A DNA stretch of 64,000 nucleotides from Pseudomonas thivervalensis (GCF_001269655.1 NZ_LHVE01000016.1:52034-116033), one strand, 5' to 3'. Numbered from the stretch's first letter, positions 1 through 8,791 are shown. Notes: generated by a model from the letters alone, not told the origin. Numbers and translations: made by a program.

Positions 1-1
1 A

Positions 2-415
2 GTGCTGCCGACGCTACAGACCACCCGCGACGAGAACATCTTCGCCTTCGGCGACTGCGCCGCCTGCCCGCAACCCGGCAGCGATCGCAACGTTCCACCC
101 CGCGCCCAGGCCGCGCACCAGCAGGCCTCGCTGCTGGCCAAGTCCCTGAAGCTGCGGATCGAAGGCAAGGCTTTGCCTGAATACAAATACACCGACTACG
201 GCTCGCTGATCTCGCTGTCACGCTTCTCGGCGGTGGGCAACCTGATGGGCAACCTGACCGGCAGCGTGATGCTCGAAGGCTGGTTGGCGCGGATGTTCTA
301 TGTGTCGCTGTACCGCATGCACCAGATGGCACTGTACGGCATGTTCCGCACGGCCATGCTGATGCTGGGCAGCAAGATCGGACGCGGGACCGAGCCTCGG
401 CTGAAGTTGCATTGA
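2..415 (+). CDS. ndh: Type II NADH dehydrogenase, C-terminal fragment
   Basis: This is the 3' end of a gene that starts before the window, with 137 codons visible. The product is the single-subunit, non-proton-pumping NADH:quinone oxidoreductase, a peripheral inner-membrane flavoprotein. The fragment begins just before the second FAD-contacting motif (IFAFGDCAACP). It continues through the proline/arginine-rich stretch before the membrane-associating tail (LMGNLTG, LYRMHQMALYG) and ends in PRLKLH, the same ending as I recall for E. coli Ndh. The N-terminal nucleotide-binding domains lie outside the window. It is followed by a REPIN with no clear terminator. Confidence 0.9.
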   Translation: MLPTLQTTRDENIFAFGDCAACPQPGSDRNVPPRAQAAHQQASLLAKSLKLRIEGKALPEYKYTDYGSLISLSRFSAVGNLMGNLTGSVMLEGWLARMFYVSLYRMHQMALYGMFRTAMLMLGSKIGRGTEPRLKLH

Positions 416-448
416 GGCAGCAGCACTGAGTTTGAATGGTCCACCGCC

Positions 449-514
449 TTCGCGAGCAGGCTCGCTCCCACAGTTGATCGAGGTCATCCTGTGGGAGCGA
501 GCCTGCTCGCGAAG
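449..514. repeat. REPIN, REP family 1, reversed orientation
   Basis: Two copies of the GTGGGAGCGAGC..GCTCGCGAAG palindrome are arranged with their GTGGGAG ends facing inward (449-473 reverse, 488-514 forward). Most other pairs in this window have these ends facing outward. It lies between the convergent ndh and chemoreceptor genes. Confidence 0.85.
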
Positions 515-571
515 ACGCCAGTGCAGTCAAAAATTATCTAAAAGATAAAACTCAATCTGCGCAACCACCGA

Positions 572-2197
572 TCAAACCTGAAACCGCTGCACCATCGTGC
601 GCAGCGAATTCGCCAGTTGTGACAGCTCATGGCTGGAGGCACTGGTCTGGTCCGCGCCGGAAGCCGAGCGCACGGACAAATCACGAATGTTCACCAGGTT
701 GCGATCCACCTCGCGGGCGACTTGCGCCTGCTCTTCGGCGGCGCTGGCGATCACCAGATTGCGTTCATGGATTTCGCTGACCGACGCCGTGATGGTCTGC
801 AGTGCTTCCCCTGCCCGCTCCGCCATGGCCAGGGTGCTGGCGGCGCGACTGGAGCTGGCCTGCATGGAGTCGAGTGCCTGGGTGGCACCGCTGCGCATGC
901 CTTGGACCATTTGCTCGATTTCCTGGGTCGATTGCTGCGTGCGATAAGCCAGCGCCCGGACCTCATCGGCCACCACCGCAAACCCACGTCCGCTCTCCCC
1001 CGCCCGGGCCGCCTCAATGGCCGCGTTGAGGGCCAGCAGGTTGGTCTGCTCGGCGATGGCGCGGATCACGTCCAGCACCTTGCCGATGTCCTGCGACTGG
1101 TTGGCCAGCGATTGCACCAGGCCGCCGGTCACTTGCACATCGCTGGCAAGAGCGCCGATGGCCTCGACCGTGTCGCTGACCCGCTGCTGGCCCAAGGACG
1201 CCGATTCACTGGACTGACGCGTGGCATCGGAGGTGGAAACCGCGTTGCGCGCCACTTCTTCCACGGCAGTGGTCATCTCGGTGACGGCAGTGGCGGCCTG
1301 TTCGATTTCATTGTTCTGTTGCTGCAGGCTTTGAGTGCTGTCGAGGGTGACTGCGTTCAGTTCGTCAGCCGCGGTGGCCAGTTGCGCGGCTGAGCCACTG
1401 ATGCCCTGCAATGTCTCACGCAGATTCTGTTGCATGGCCGCCAACGCCTTGAGCAAGCGGCTCACTTCGTCGTTGCCATGGGTCTCGATTGGCCGGGTCA
1501 GGTCACCCCGGGCGACACTCTCCGCAGCATCCAGCGCCTCGCCCAAGGGCTTGACGATGCTGCGCGTGAGCAACATGGCCAGGGCCACCGTGGCCAGGGC
1601 GGCAAGCACAATGAACAGGCTGACGATCATGCGGGAATTGGCGTAGTGCTCCTGGGACTTCTGGCTCTCGATGGACACCTGCTTGGAAAACAACTCGGCC
1701 AGATCGTTGAGCTGCTTGCCGGAACCGTCCACCACGGTCTTCATGTCCACCAGCAGCAACTTGATCAGTTCGTCCCGACGCCCCTGTTCCGCCAGAGTGA
1801 AGGATTGCGCGATACCGGTACGGTACGCAGCGAAGGTCTGCTTGAACTGGTCGTAAAGGACCTTGCCTTCAGGCGTCACGACGAGTTTTTCGTAGGCGGC
1901 GATTTTTTCGCCCAACTCTTTATCGCGCGTGTCCATTTGTCCGCGGTACACCGGGATGTTCTTCGGGTCCTGGTCCAGGGCCATGCGCAAGGAAATGGTG
2001 CGGATCCGCAGCATCCATTCGCGGATCTCATCCCCTCCGCGAATGCTGGGCAGCCATTGGGTTTCCACGGCCACTTCACTGTCACGAATGCTCGACATCT
2101 GCCCCAGCGCAAACACCCCGAGCAACGCCACCAGCACGGCGATCAAGGCAAAACCCAACGCGGCACGGGGGGCGATATTCAACTGACGAAGAAACAT
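572..2197 (-). CDS. Methyl-accepting chemotaxis protein
   Basis: Transmembrane chemoreceptor that signals to CheA/CheW. From the chosen ATG (541 aa, MFLRQLNIAPR) the order is: TM1 (about residues 12-32), a periplasmic four-helix-type sensor region with no motif I can match to a ligand, TM2 (about 190-211), HAMP, and the cytoplasmic signalling coiled coil. The highly conserved hairpin tip is present (IAEQTNLLALNAAIEAARAGE, continuing to GFAVVADEVR). An in-frame ATG at 2239 would add 14 polar residues (MAPSQANNKKRHPV). I prefer 2197 because TM1 then sits at the usual distance from the N-terminus, but neither start has a strong ribosome-binding site. The ligand is unknown. Confidence 0.9.
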   Translation of the reverse strand: MFLRQLNIAPRAALGFALIAVLVALLGVFALGQMSSIRDSEVAVETQWLPSIRGGDEIREWMLRIRTISLRMALDQDPKNIPVYRGQMDTRDKELGEKIAAYEKLVVTPEGKVLYDQFKQTFAAYRTGIAQSFTLAEQGRRDELIKLLLVDMKTVVDGSGKQLNDLAELFSKQVSIESQKSQEHYANSRMIVSLFIVLAALATVALAMLLTRSIVKPLGEALDAAESVARGDLTRPIETHGNDEVSRLLKALAAMQQNLRETLQGISGSAAQLATAADELNAVTLDSTQSLQQQNNEIEQAATAVTEMTTAVEEVARNAVSTSDATRQSSESASLGQQRVSDTVEAIGALASDVQVTGGLVQSLANQSQDIGKVLDVIRAIAEQTNLLALNAAIEAARAGESGRGFAVVADEVRALAYRTQQSTQEIEQMVQGMRSGATQALDSMQASSSRAASTLAMAERAGEALQTITASVSEIHERNLVIASAAEEQAQVAREVDRNLVNIRDLSVRSASGADQTSASSHELSQLANSLRTMVQRFQV

Positions 2198-2305
2198 AAC
2201 GGGGTGCCTTTTTTTATTGTTGGCCTGAGATGGGGCCATGCCCCTGTCGGAGGGTTATCGGCAGGTTGTACGACGACTTAAGTCAGTCCGCTTTATCACA
2301 GGCAA

Positions 2306-2340
2306 AAAAAATCCCCGTATCTTTCGATACGAGGATTTTT
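2306..2340 (-). terminator. Rho-independent terminator of the tRNA operon
   Basis: On the minus strand, a stem pairing CGTATC with GATACG (extended by AATCC/GGATT) is followed by a run of T. It lies just after the last tRNA-Pro. Its A-rich 5' side makes it potentially bidirectional. Confidence 0.85.
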
Positions 2341-2344
2341 AATA

Positions 2345-2421
2345 TGGTCGGGGTAAGGGGATTCGAACTCCTGACATCCTGCTCCCAAAGCAGGCGCGCT
2401 ACCGGACTGCGCTATACCCCG
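2345..2421 (-). tRNA. tRNA-Pro(TGG), copy 1
   Basis: A 77-nt cloverleaf with encoded CCA. The acceptor stem CGGGGTA pairs with TACCCCG, the anticodon loop contains TGG, and the T-loop is GTTCGAATC. The sequence is identical to the copy at 2597-2673. It is the last gene of the operon and lies downstream of an internal terminator hairpin (2424-2453). Confidence 0.97.
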
Positions 2422-2423
2422 GT

Positions 2424-2453
2424 AAAAAAAAGGCGACCTTTGCAAGTCGCCTT
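2424..2453 (-). terminator. Terminator-like hairpin inside the tRNA operon
   Basis: On the minus strand GGCGAC...GTCGCC is followed by eight T residues, a textbook intrinsic terminator. It sits between tRNA-Lys and the distal tRNA-Pro, so the distal tRNA-Pro should be reached only by read-through or by another promoter. Confidence 0.8.
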
Positions 2454-2515
2454 CCTCGATCAGCGCTTTTGGCCTCTGATCTTAAGATTCGATTCCAGCG
2501 AGCTGGTTTCAAAAA

Positions 2516-2591
2516 TGGTGGGTCGTGTGGGATTCGAACCTACGACCAATTGGTTAAAAGCCAACTGCTCTACCAACTGAGCTAACGACCC
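2516..2591 (-). tRNA. tRNA-Lys(TTT)
   Basis: A 76-nt cloverleaf with encoded CCA. The acceptor GGGTCGT pairs with ACGACCC. The anticodon is TTT in the loop CTTTTAA, with GTTCGAATC in the T-loop. It lies between two identical tRNA-Pro genes. Confidence 0.97.
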
Positions 2592-2596
2592 AAATA

Positions 2597-2673
2597 TGGT
2601 CGGGGTAAGGGGATTCGAACTCCTGACATCCTGCTCCCAAAGCAGGCGCGCTACCGGACTGCGCTATACCCCG
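2597..2673 (-). tRNA. tRNA-Pro(TGG), copy 2
   Basis: 77 nt with encoded CCA, identical to the copy at 2345-2421. The identity extends a few bases beyond the CCA end (TAT on the plus strand). Confidence 0.97.
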
Positions 2674-2680
2674 ATTGAAA

Positions 2681-2756
2681 TGGCTCCGTGACCAGGACTC
2701 GAACCTGGGACCCAATGATTAACAGTCATTTGCTCTACCGACTGAGCTATCACGGA
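2681..2756 (-). tRNA. tRNA-Asn(GTT)
   Basis: A 76-nt cloverleaf with encoded CCA. The acceptor TCCGTGA pairs with TCACGGA, the anticodon is GTT in CTGTTAA, and the T-loop is GTTCGAGTC. It is the first gene of the operon, about 100 bases downstream of the promoter. Confidence 0.97.
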
Positions 2757-2858
2757 ACTGATATTTCAAGTTACTGCAATTTTGAAGCTACATCGTTGAA
2801 TCTCGCTTCAACCTCTTCCACCGTCTGCATCGCTGCGTTCGTGTGTCTGAGGCGCGCT

Positions 2859-2886
2859 ATTCTACAATTTTCAAAACCTCTGTCAA
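2859..2886 (-). promoter_or_regulatory. Promoter of the tRNA operon
   Basis: On the minus strand TTGACA (2886-2881), a 16-bp spacer, then TAGAAT (2864-2859), followed by a GC-rich stretch (AGCGCGCC) at the start region. This near-consensus sigma-70 promoter is typical of stable RNA genes. Confidence 0.85.
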
Positions 2887-3049
2887 CCCCTTAAATTGCT
2901 TTCAAGACAATGATTTGCAACTTATTTTGGATTCCTTCTCAGTGAGAAGTCGCCCTTGGGGTGACGTACTGCGGGGCGCACTTTACAAGCCTTTTCCTTT
3001 GAGTTCAACGGCCTGATGAAAAAATGCCCTCGCAAAGTGAACACACCTC

Positions 3050-3148
3050 GTAGGAGCTGCCGAAGGCTGCGATCTTCTGATCTGTCGCTTGAGACTCAAG
3101 TGCCTGGGGGGAAAGATCGCAGCCTCGTTGCACTCGACAGCTCCTACA
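3050..3148. repeat. Pseudomonas repeat, family 3 (GTAGGAGCTGCC type)
   Basis: An inverted pair: GTAGGAGCTGCCGAAGGCTG and then GCGATCTTC (3050-3075), against GAAAGATCGCAGCC..GACAGCTCCTAC (about 3111-3147). This family differs in sequence from the GTGGGAGCGAGC and GTGGCGAGGGAGC families elsewhere in the window. The rest of the gap from 2887 to 3230 shows no gene. Confidence 0.75.
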
Positions 3149-3181
3149 CAGCTCCTACACAGCTCGTACACAGCTCTTGCG
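3138..3181. repeat. Four 11-bp tandem units
   Basis: CAGCTCCTACA occurs twice, then CAGCTCGTACA, then a decayed CAGCTCTTGCG. The unit is the terminal part of the adjacent family-3 repeat, which suggests slipped duplication of one repeat end just after the clpB stop codon. Confidence 0.75.
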
Positions 3182-3230
3182 GCGCGCTCCAGCGCGAGAG
3201 GCTCTCGCTACAAAAGCCCAGTCAATCGGC

Positions 3231-5795
3231 TCAGTTGAAGACGATTTCGTCGTTCTCCACCGTACCGGTCACGGTTTCGCCCGGCATGAAGCGACCCGAC
3301 AGGATCAGCTGCGCCAGCGGGTTTTCGATCCAGCGCTGGATCGCTCGTTTGAGCGGCCGTGCGCCATAGACCGGGTCGTAACCCACCGCGATCAGCTTGT
3401 CCAACGCCTCGTCGCTCAATTGCAGTTTCAGCTCGCGCTCGGTCAGGCGGCTGCGCAGGCGACCCAACTGGATCTCGGTAATGCCGGCGATCTGATCCCG
3501 GGCCAACGGCTCGAAGATCACCACTTCGTCGACACGGTTGATGAACTCCGGCCGGAAATGAGTAGAGATCGCGTCCATCACCGCCGCGCGCTGTGCCTCG
3601 CGGTCGCCCACCAGCTCCTGGATCTGCGTAGAGCCCAGGTTGGAGGTCATCACGATCACCGTGTTGCGGAAGTCCACCGTGCGCCCGTGGCTGTCGGTCA
3701 GGCGACCATCCTCCAGCACTTGCAGCAGGATGTTGAACACATCCGGGTGCGCCTTCTCGACCTCATCGAGCAGGATCACCGAGTACGGCTTGCGCCGCAC
3801 AGCCTCGGTCAGGTAACCCCCCTCTTCATAACCGACATAGCCCGGTGGCGCACCGATCAGCCGGGCCACGGAATGCTTCTCCATGAACTCGGACATGTCG
3901 ATGCGCACCATGGCCTCTTCCGTGTCGAAGAGGAACTCGGCCAGTGCCTTGCACAGCTCGGTTTTACCGACACCGGTCGGGCCGAGGAACATGAACGAGC
4001 CGCTCGGACGGTTAGGGTCCGACAACCCGGCGCGAGAACGGCGCACGGCGTTGGACACCGCCACCACCGCTTCTTCCTGGCCAATCACGCGCTGGTGCAG
4101 CAGGCTTTCCATCTTCAGCAGCTTATCGCGCTCGCCTTCAAGCATCTTCGAGACGGGAATGCCGGTCCACTTGGACACCACTTCAGCGATCTCTTCCTCG
4201 GTGACCTTGCTGCGCAGCAACTGGTTTTCGCTCTTGCCGTGCTGGTCGACCATCTGCAGGCTGCGCTCCAGGTCAGGGATCACCCCGTACTGCAACTCGG
4301 CCATGCGATTAAGGTCGCCTTTGCGGCGAGCCGCTTCCAGCTCCTGGCGGGACTGTTCGATCTTTTGCTGGATCTGCGCCGAGCCCTGGACTTCGGCCTT
4401 CTCCGAATTCCAGATTTCCTCGAGATCGGAATACTCACGCTCGTGACGCACGATTTCTTCCTGCAACCTTTCCAGACGTTTCTTCGCCGCCTCGTCGCTT
4501 TCTTTCTTCAGGGCCTGGGACTCGACCTTGAGTTGAATCAGGCGCCGCTCCAACCGATCCAGCACTTCGGGCTTGGAGTCGATTTCCATGCGGATGCGGC
4601 TGGCCGCTTCGTCGATCAGGTCGATGGCCTTGTCCGGCAATTGACGGTCGGTGATGTAGCGGTGGCTGAGCTTGGCCGCGGCGATGATCGCGCCGTCGGT
4701 GATCGCCACCTTGTGGTGAACTTCGTAGCGTTCTTTAAGGCCGCGCAGGATGGCGATGGTGTCTTCTTCGCTCGGTTCCTCCACCAGCACTTTCTGGAAA
4801 CGCCGCTCCAGCGCCGCGTCCTTCTCTATATATTGGCGGTACTCGTTGAGCGTGGTCGCGCCAACGCAGTGCAACTCGCCCCGGGCCAACGCCGGCTTGA
4901 GCATGTTGCCGGCGTCCATCGAACCTTCGCCCTTGCCCGCACCGACCATGGTGTGCAGTTCGTCGATGAACAGGATGATCTGCCCTTCCTGCTTGGACAG
5001 TTCATTGAGCAAAGCCTTGAGCCGCTCTTCGAATTCGCCGCGGTATTTGGCACCGGCGATCAGGGCCCCCATGTCCAGGGACAACAAGCGCTTGCCCTTG
5101 AGGCCGTCCGGCACTTCGCCGTTGATGATGCGCTGGGCCAGGCCCTCGGCGATGGCGGTTTTACCCACGCCAGGCTCACCGATCAGCACCGGGTTGTTCT
5201 TGGTCCGGCGTTGCAGCACCTGGATCGTGCGGCGGATCTCATCGTCGCGACCGATCACCGGGTCGAGCTTGCCTTCCTCGGCGCGCTTGGTCAGGTCGAC
5301 GGTGTATTTGTCCAGCGCCTGGCGCGACTCCTCGTGGTTGGCGTCGTTCACTGCTTCGCCGCCACGCAGGTTGTTGATGGCATTTTCCAGGGCTTTCTTG
5401 CTCACGCCTTGACCGAGCAGCAACTTGCCGAGCTTGCTGTTCTCGTCCATGGCGGCGAGCAGCACCAGCTCGCTGGAAATGAACTGGTCGCCCTTCTGCT
5501 GGGCCAGGCGGTCGGCCTGGTTGAGCAGGCGCGCCAGGTCCTGGGACATGTTCACGTCACCGGTCGGATTCTGGATCTTGGGTAACTGGTCGAGTTCTTT
5601 CGCCAGTTCTTTGCGCAGGCTGTTGACGTCAAAGCCGACCTGCATCAGCAGGGGCTTGATGGAGCCGCCCTGCTGCTCGAGCATGGCCTGCATCAAATGC
5701 GCCGGTTCGATACCGGGATGGTCCAGGCCGACGGCCAGGGACTGGGCATCGGACAGGGCCAATTGCAGTTTGCTGGTTAAACGATCGATACGCAT
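3231..5795 (-). CDS. clpB: ATP-dependent chaperone ClpB
   Basis: Hsp100 disaggregase that extracts polypeptides from aggregates together with DnaK. The 854 residues match the usual length. In order: N-terminal Clp-repeat domain (about 1-150); first AAA+ module with Walker A GEPGVGKT (206-213) and Walker B ILFIDE (274-279); the long middle coiled coil that separates ClpB from ClpA/ClpC (about 410-530); and a second AAA+ module with GPTGVGKT and the pore motif GYVGYEEGG. The start has AGGAAGG 7 bases upstream. It follows pgeF in the same direction with 130 bp between, and that gap carries a heat-shock-type promoter. Confidence 0.98.
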   Translation of the reverse strand: MRIDRLTSKLQLALSDAQSLAVGLDHPGIEPAHLMQAMLEQQGGSIKPLLMQVGFDVNSLRKELAKELDQLPKIQNPTGDVNMSQDLARLLNQADRLAQQKGDQFISSELVLLAAMDENSKLGKLLLGQGVSKKALENAINNLRGGEAVNDANHEESRQALDKYTVDLTKRAEEGKLDPVIGRDDEIRRTIQVLQRRTKNNPVLIGEPGVGKTAIAEGLAQRIINGEVPDGLKGKRLLSLDMGALIAGAKYRGEFEERLKALLNELSKQEGQIILFIDELHTMVGAGKGEGSMDAGNMLKPALARGELHCVGATTLNEYRQYIEKDAALERRFQKVLVEEPSEEDTIAILRGLKERYEVHHKVAITDGAIIAAAKLSHRYITDRQLPDKAIDLIDEAASRIRMEIDSKPEVLDRLERRLIQLKVESQALKKESDEAAKKRLERLQEEIVRHEREYSDLEEIWNSEKAEVQGSAQIQQKIEQSRQELEAARRKGDLNRMAELQYGVIPDLERSLQMVDQHGKSENQLLRSKVTEEEIAEVVSKWTGIPVSKMLEGERDKLLKMESLLHQRVIGQEEAVVAVSNAVRRSRAGLSDPNRPSGSFMFLGPTGVGKTELCKALAEFLFDTEEAMVRIDMSEFMEKHSVARLIGAPPGYVGYEEGGYLTEAVRRKPYSVILLDEVEKAHPDVFNILLQVLEDGRLTDSHGRTVDFRNTVIVMTSNLGSTQIQELVGDREAQRAAVMDAISTHFRPEFINRVDEVVIFEPLARDQIAGITEIQLGRLRSRLTERELKLQLSDEALDKLIAVGYDPVYGARPLKRAIQRWIENPLAQLILSGRFMPGETVTGTVENDEIVFN

Positions 5796-5867
5796 GGGTC
5801 ACCTTCCTAATGAGCAGGCCGGACCTAGAAAACATCCTGAATGAAGAAACCTGCCAGATACCGTTAT

Positions 5868-5895
5868 AGATGTGGTCGATTCTGGAAGATTCAAG
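5868..5895 (-). promoter_or_regulatory. Heat-shock (sigma-32/RpoH) type promoter of clpB
   Basis: On the minus strand CTTGAAT (5895-5889), a 13-bp spacer, then CCACATCT (5875-5868). The RpoH consensus is CTTGAAA, N11-15, CCCCATnT. It ends 72 bases before the clpB ATG, so clpB has its own heat-inducible transcription in addition to read-through from rluD-pgeF. Confidence 0.8.
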
Positions 5896-5925
5896 CCGCG
5901 CGCCCTTGATGCAGATCAGAGAAGT

Positions 5926-6651
5926 CTAGCGTTCGATCCAGATCAGCGAAGCGAAGCGGCCGGTGCGTGGATTGCGCCGGTAGGAAAAGAAACGTGAATC
6001 GGTCACGGTACAGAAACCGCCGCCGTAGACAGCCGTGACACCCCGCGCGGCCAGGCGCAGCCGTGCCAACGCGTAGATATCGGCCAGGAATTTGCCGGCG
6101 TTGGGGCTCGCGGCGAAGGCTTGTGCCGCTTCTGGTAGTTGCGCGATGAAGGCTTCGCGCACTTCCGGCCCGACTTCGAAGGCTTGCGGGCCAATGGCCG
6201 GGCCGAGCCAGGCCAGGACTTCATCCGCGGGCACCGCAAGGCTGTCGAGGGTGGCTTCCAGCACACCGTTCGCCAGCCCGCGCCAACCGGCATGGGCCGC
6301 CGCGACGCGGGTGCCGGCACGGTTGCAGAACAATACGGGCAGGCAATCGGCGGTCATCGCCGTGCAGGCGATACCCGGCGTGGCGGTCCAGCTGGCATCG
6401 GCGGTCATCACCCGGGCCGGGTCAGCCTCGACCACGGCAATGCCGTGGACCTGCTGCAGCCAGGCCGGGGTGATGGCGAATGGATCGGTGAGGCGACGGC
6501 GATTTTCGGCGACAGCCATGGGGTCGTCGCCGACATGGTCGCCGAGGTTGAGGCTGTCGAACGGCGCCAGGCTGACGCCGCCCTCGCGGGTGGTGACGCA
6601 GGCCTTGACCCGGGCCGGCGCGGGCCAGTCGGGTTTCAGCCAGTCACTCAT
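5926..6651 (-). CDS. pgeF: Peptidoglycan editing factor PgeF (YfiH, laccase-domain)
   Basis: A 241-aa protein of the former polyphenol oxidase/DUF152 family. In E. coli the homologue removes wrongly incorporated L-Ser from UDP-MurNAc precursors and so keeps L-Ala at position 1 of the peptidoglycan stem. The conserved metal-site motifs are visible: TADCLPVLF with its Cys and AAHAGWRGLANGVLE with its His. The ATG overlaps the rluD stop (ATGA), so the two genes are translationally coupled, as in other gamma-proteobacteria. Confidence 0.94.
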   Translation of the reverse strand: MSDWLKPDWPAPARVKACVTTREGGVSLAPFDSLNLGDHVGDDPMAVAENRRRLTDPFAITPAWLQQVHGIAVVEADPARVMTADASWTATPGIACTAMTADCLPVLFCNRAGTRVAAAHAGWRGLANGVLEATLDSLAVPADEVLAWLGPAIGPQAFEVGPEVREAFIAQLPEAAQAFAASPNAGKFLADIYALARLRLAARGVTAVYGGGFCTVTDSRFFSYRRNPRTGRFASLIWIER

Positions 6652-7610
6652 CCGATGAACGCCTCGCGGTCCTGCTTGAGCAACGTCAGCAGCCAGACGA
6701 AATCATCCGGCAACGGCGATTCCCAGCTCATGCGCTTGCCGGTCGTCGGGTGATCCAGTTCCAGGAAACGCGCGTGCAGCGCCTGGCGCGGGAAGTTCTT
6801 CAGCGATTCGACCATGGTCTGGCTGGCGGCTGGCGGAATGCGGAAACGACCGCCGTAGGCCGGGTCCCCCACCAACGGGAAGTTGATGTGGGCCATGTGC
6901 ACACGGATCTGGTGGGTGCGGCCGGTTTCCAGCTTGACCCGCACGTGCGTGTGGGAACGGAAACGCTCCAGCACGCGGTAATGACTGACCGCCTGCTTGC
7001 CGCCTTCCATCACCGCCATGCGCTGGCGCTGCTGGCCGTGGCGACCGATCGGGGCGTTGATCTTGCCACCGGCGGTGACCACACCGATCACGATGCATTC
7101 ATAGATGCGGCTGACACTGCGGCTTTGCAGCTGTGTGACCAGCTGTGTCTGCGCCTGGATGGTCTTGGCCACCACCATCAGGCCGGTGGTGTCCTTGTCC
7201 AGGCGATGCACGATGCCGGCACGGGGCACATTGATGATGTCCGGTACGTGGTGCAGCAAGGCGTTGAGCAGCGTGCCGTCGGCATGACCGGCCGCCGGGT
7301 GCACCACCAGGCCCGCAGGCTTGTTGATCACCAGGATGTCATCGTCTTCATAGACGATGTCCAGGGCAATGTCCTGGGCGACCCATTCTCCCTGGGCCTC
7401 CTGCTCGGCAGTCAGTTCGAGGATGGCACCGCCATGGACGATGTCGCGCGGACGAATCACCGCCCCATCCACAGTCAGGCGGCCGTCCTTGATCCAGGCG
7501 GAAAGGCGCGAGCGAGAGTGCTCGGCAAAGAGTTGTGCGGCGACTTGATCGAGGCGTTGGCCGCCCAATTCGGACGGCACCTCTGCGCGAAGTTCTATTT
7601 TATCGGACAT
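6648..7610 (-). CDS. rluD: 23S rRNA pseudouridine(1911/1915/1917) synthase RluD
   Basis: A 320-aa pseudouridine synthase that modifies helix 69 of 23S rRNA. An N-terminal S4 RNA-binding domain (about residues 14-75, starting GQRLDQVAAQLF) precedes the catalytic domain with HRLDKDTTG (catalytic Asp138) and the GRTHQIRVH motif. The reading frame stays open upstream to 8489, but that extension is antisense to bamD. The ATG at 7610 (MSDKIELRAEV) aligns with the family start. It is divergent from bamD and overlaps pgeF by 4 bp. Confidence 0.95.
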   Translation of the reverse strand: MSDKIELRAEVPSELGGQRLDQVAAQLFAEHSRSRLSAWIKDGRLTVDGAVIRPRDIVHGGAILELTAEQEAQGEWVAQDIALDIVYEDDDILVINKPAGLVVHPAAGHADGTLLNALLHHVPDIINVPRAGIVHRLDKDTTGLMVVAKTIQAQTQLVTQLQSRSVSRIYECIVIGVVTAGGKINAPIGRHGQQRQRMAVMEGGKQAVSHYRVLERFRSHTHVRVKLETGRTHQIRVHMAHINFPLVGDPAYGGRFRIPPAASQTMVESLKNFPRQALHARFLELDHPTTGKRMSWESPLPDDFVWLLTLLKQDREAFIG

Positions 7611-7760
7611 GCTCGGACTGGGCGTCGGCACAGCCTTTGGTTTCGGCTGCGCGCTTGTGGTTAAATACGGCGTCTTTTGCCCCGAGGCTTTCAACGGGGC
7701 GCTCATCATAACAGGACGGCCCCGCCCAAGACAGCGGCCGTCATAGGGACGCAAGCCGCC

Positions 7761-8777
7761 ATGCAAGTGAAACACCTGCTGCTGATCGCCATCCTCGCAT
7801 TGACTGCTGCTTGCTCGTCGAAGGAAGTCGTAGACGAAAACCTGAGCGAAGTCGAACTGTACCAACAGGCGCAGAACGACCTGGATAACAACAGCTATAC
7901 CAGCGCCACCGCCAAGCTGAAGGCGCTGGAGTCGCGGTATCCGTTCGGTCGTTACGCCGATCAGGCCCAATTGGAGCTGATCTACACCAACTACAAGAAC
8001 GCCGAGCCGGAGGCCGCCAAGTCCGCCGCCGAGCGCTTCATTCGCCTGCACCCGCAGCACCCGAACGTCGATTACGCCTATTACCTCAAGGGCCTGACCT
8101 CCTTCGACCAGGACGTCGGCCTGCTGGCGCGCTTCCTGCCGCTGGACATGACCAAGCGTGACCCGGGCGCCGCGCGCGACTCCTACAACGAGTTCGCCCA
8201 GCTGACCAGCCGCTTCCCCAACAGCCGTTATTCGCCTGATGCCAAGCAGCGCATGATCTACCTGCGCAACCTGCTGGCGTCCTACGAAATCCACGTGGCC
8301 GACTACTACCTGACCCGTCAGGCCTACGTCGCCGCCGCCAACCGTGGCCGCTACGTGGTGGAAAACTTCCAGGAAACCCCTTCGGTGGGTGATGGCCTGG
8401 CCGTGATGACCGAAGCCTACCAGCGCCTGCACCTGGACGATCTGGCGGCCACCAGCCTGGAAACCCTGAAGCTGAACTACCCCGATCACCCTTCGCTGGT
8501 CGATGGCCAGTTCACCCCACGGGTCGACGAAGCCGACAACCGTTCGTGGCTGAGCAAGGCGACCCTGGGCCTGATCGAGTCCCGTCCACCGCTGCCGCCG
8601 GGCGAAACCCGCGCCAACCAGGACGTACAGCGTCAGTTCCAGGATGCCAAGGAAGCCATCCCGAACGAACTCAAGCCCAAGGACGAAAATGGCGACGTGA
8701 TCGAGGAAGAAGAGCCCGAGGGCGAGTCCAGCGACCGCTCCTGGTTCAGCTACATGACCTTCGGCCTGTTCGACTGA
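7761..8777 (+). CDS. bamD: Outer membrane assembly lipoprotein BamD (ComL)
   Basis: Essential lipoprotein of the BAM complex that inserts beta-barrel proteins into the outer membrane. 338 aa. The signal peptide MQVKHLLLIAILALTAAC carries a lipobox with Cys18. The mature part is helical with TPR-like repeats (for example YQQAQNDLDNNSYTSATAKL and AKLKALESRYPFG). The C-terminal region is acidic (about residues 310-330) and longer than in E. coli, as is common in Pseudomonas. An upstream in-frame start (7677) would bury the signal peptide and is rejected. A strong terminator follows. Confidence 0.96.
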   Translation: MQVKHLLLIAILALTAACSSKEVVDENLSEVELYQQAQNDLDNNSYTSATAKLKALESRYPFGRYADQAQLELIYTNYKNAEPEAAKSAAERFIRLHPQHPNVDYAYYLKGLTSFDQDVGLLARFLPLDMTKRDPGAARDSYNEFAQLTSRFPNSRYSPDAKQRMIYLRNLLASYEIHVADYYLTRQAYVAAANRGRYVVENFQETPSVGDGLAVMTEAYQRLHLDDLAATSLETLKLNYPDHPSLVDGQFTPRVDEADNRSWLSKATLGLIESRPPLPPGETRANQDVQRQFQDAKEAIPNELKPKDENGDVIEEEEPEGESSDRSWFSYMTFGLFD

Positions 8778-8791
8778 GCCAAGGCACCTGC

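Noticed and set aside
3177..5585. 802-codon frame opposite clpB
   Set aside because: Shadow frame with no start signal; the clpB frame has all conserved motifs.
6648..8489. 613-codon version of rluD
   Set aside because: The N-terminal 293 codons are antisense to bamD; family alignment begins at 7610.
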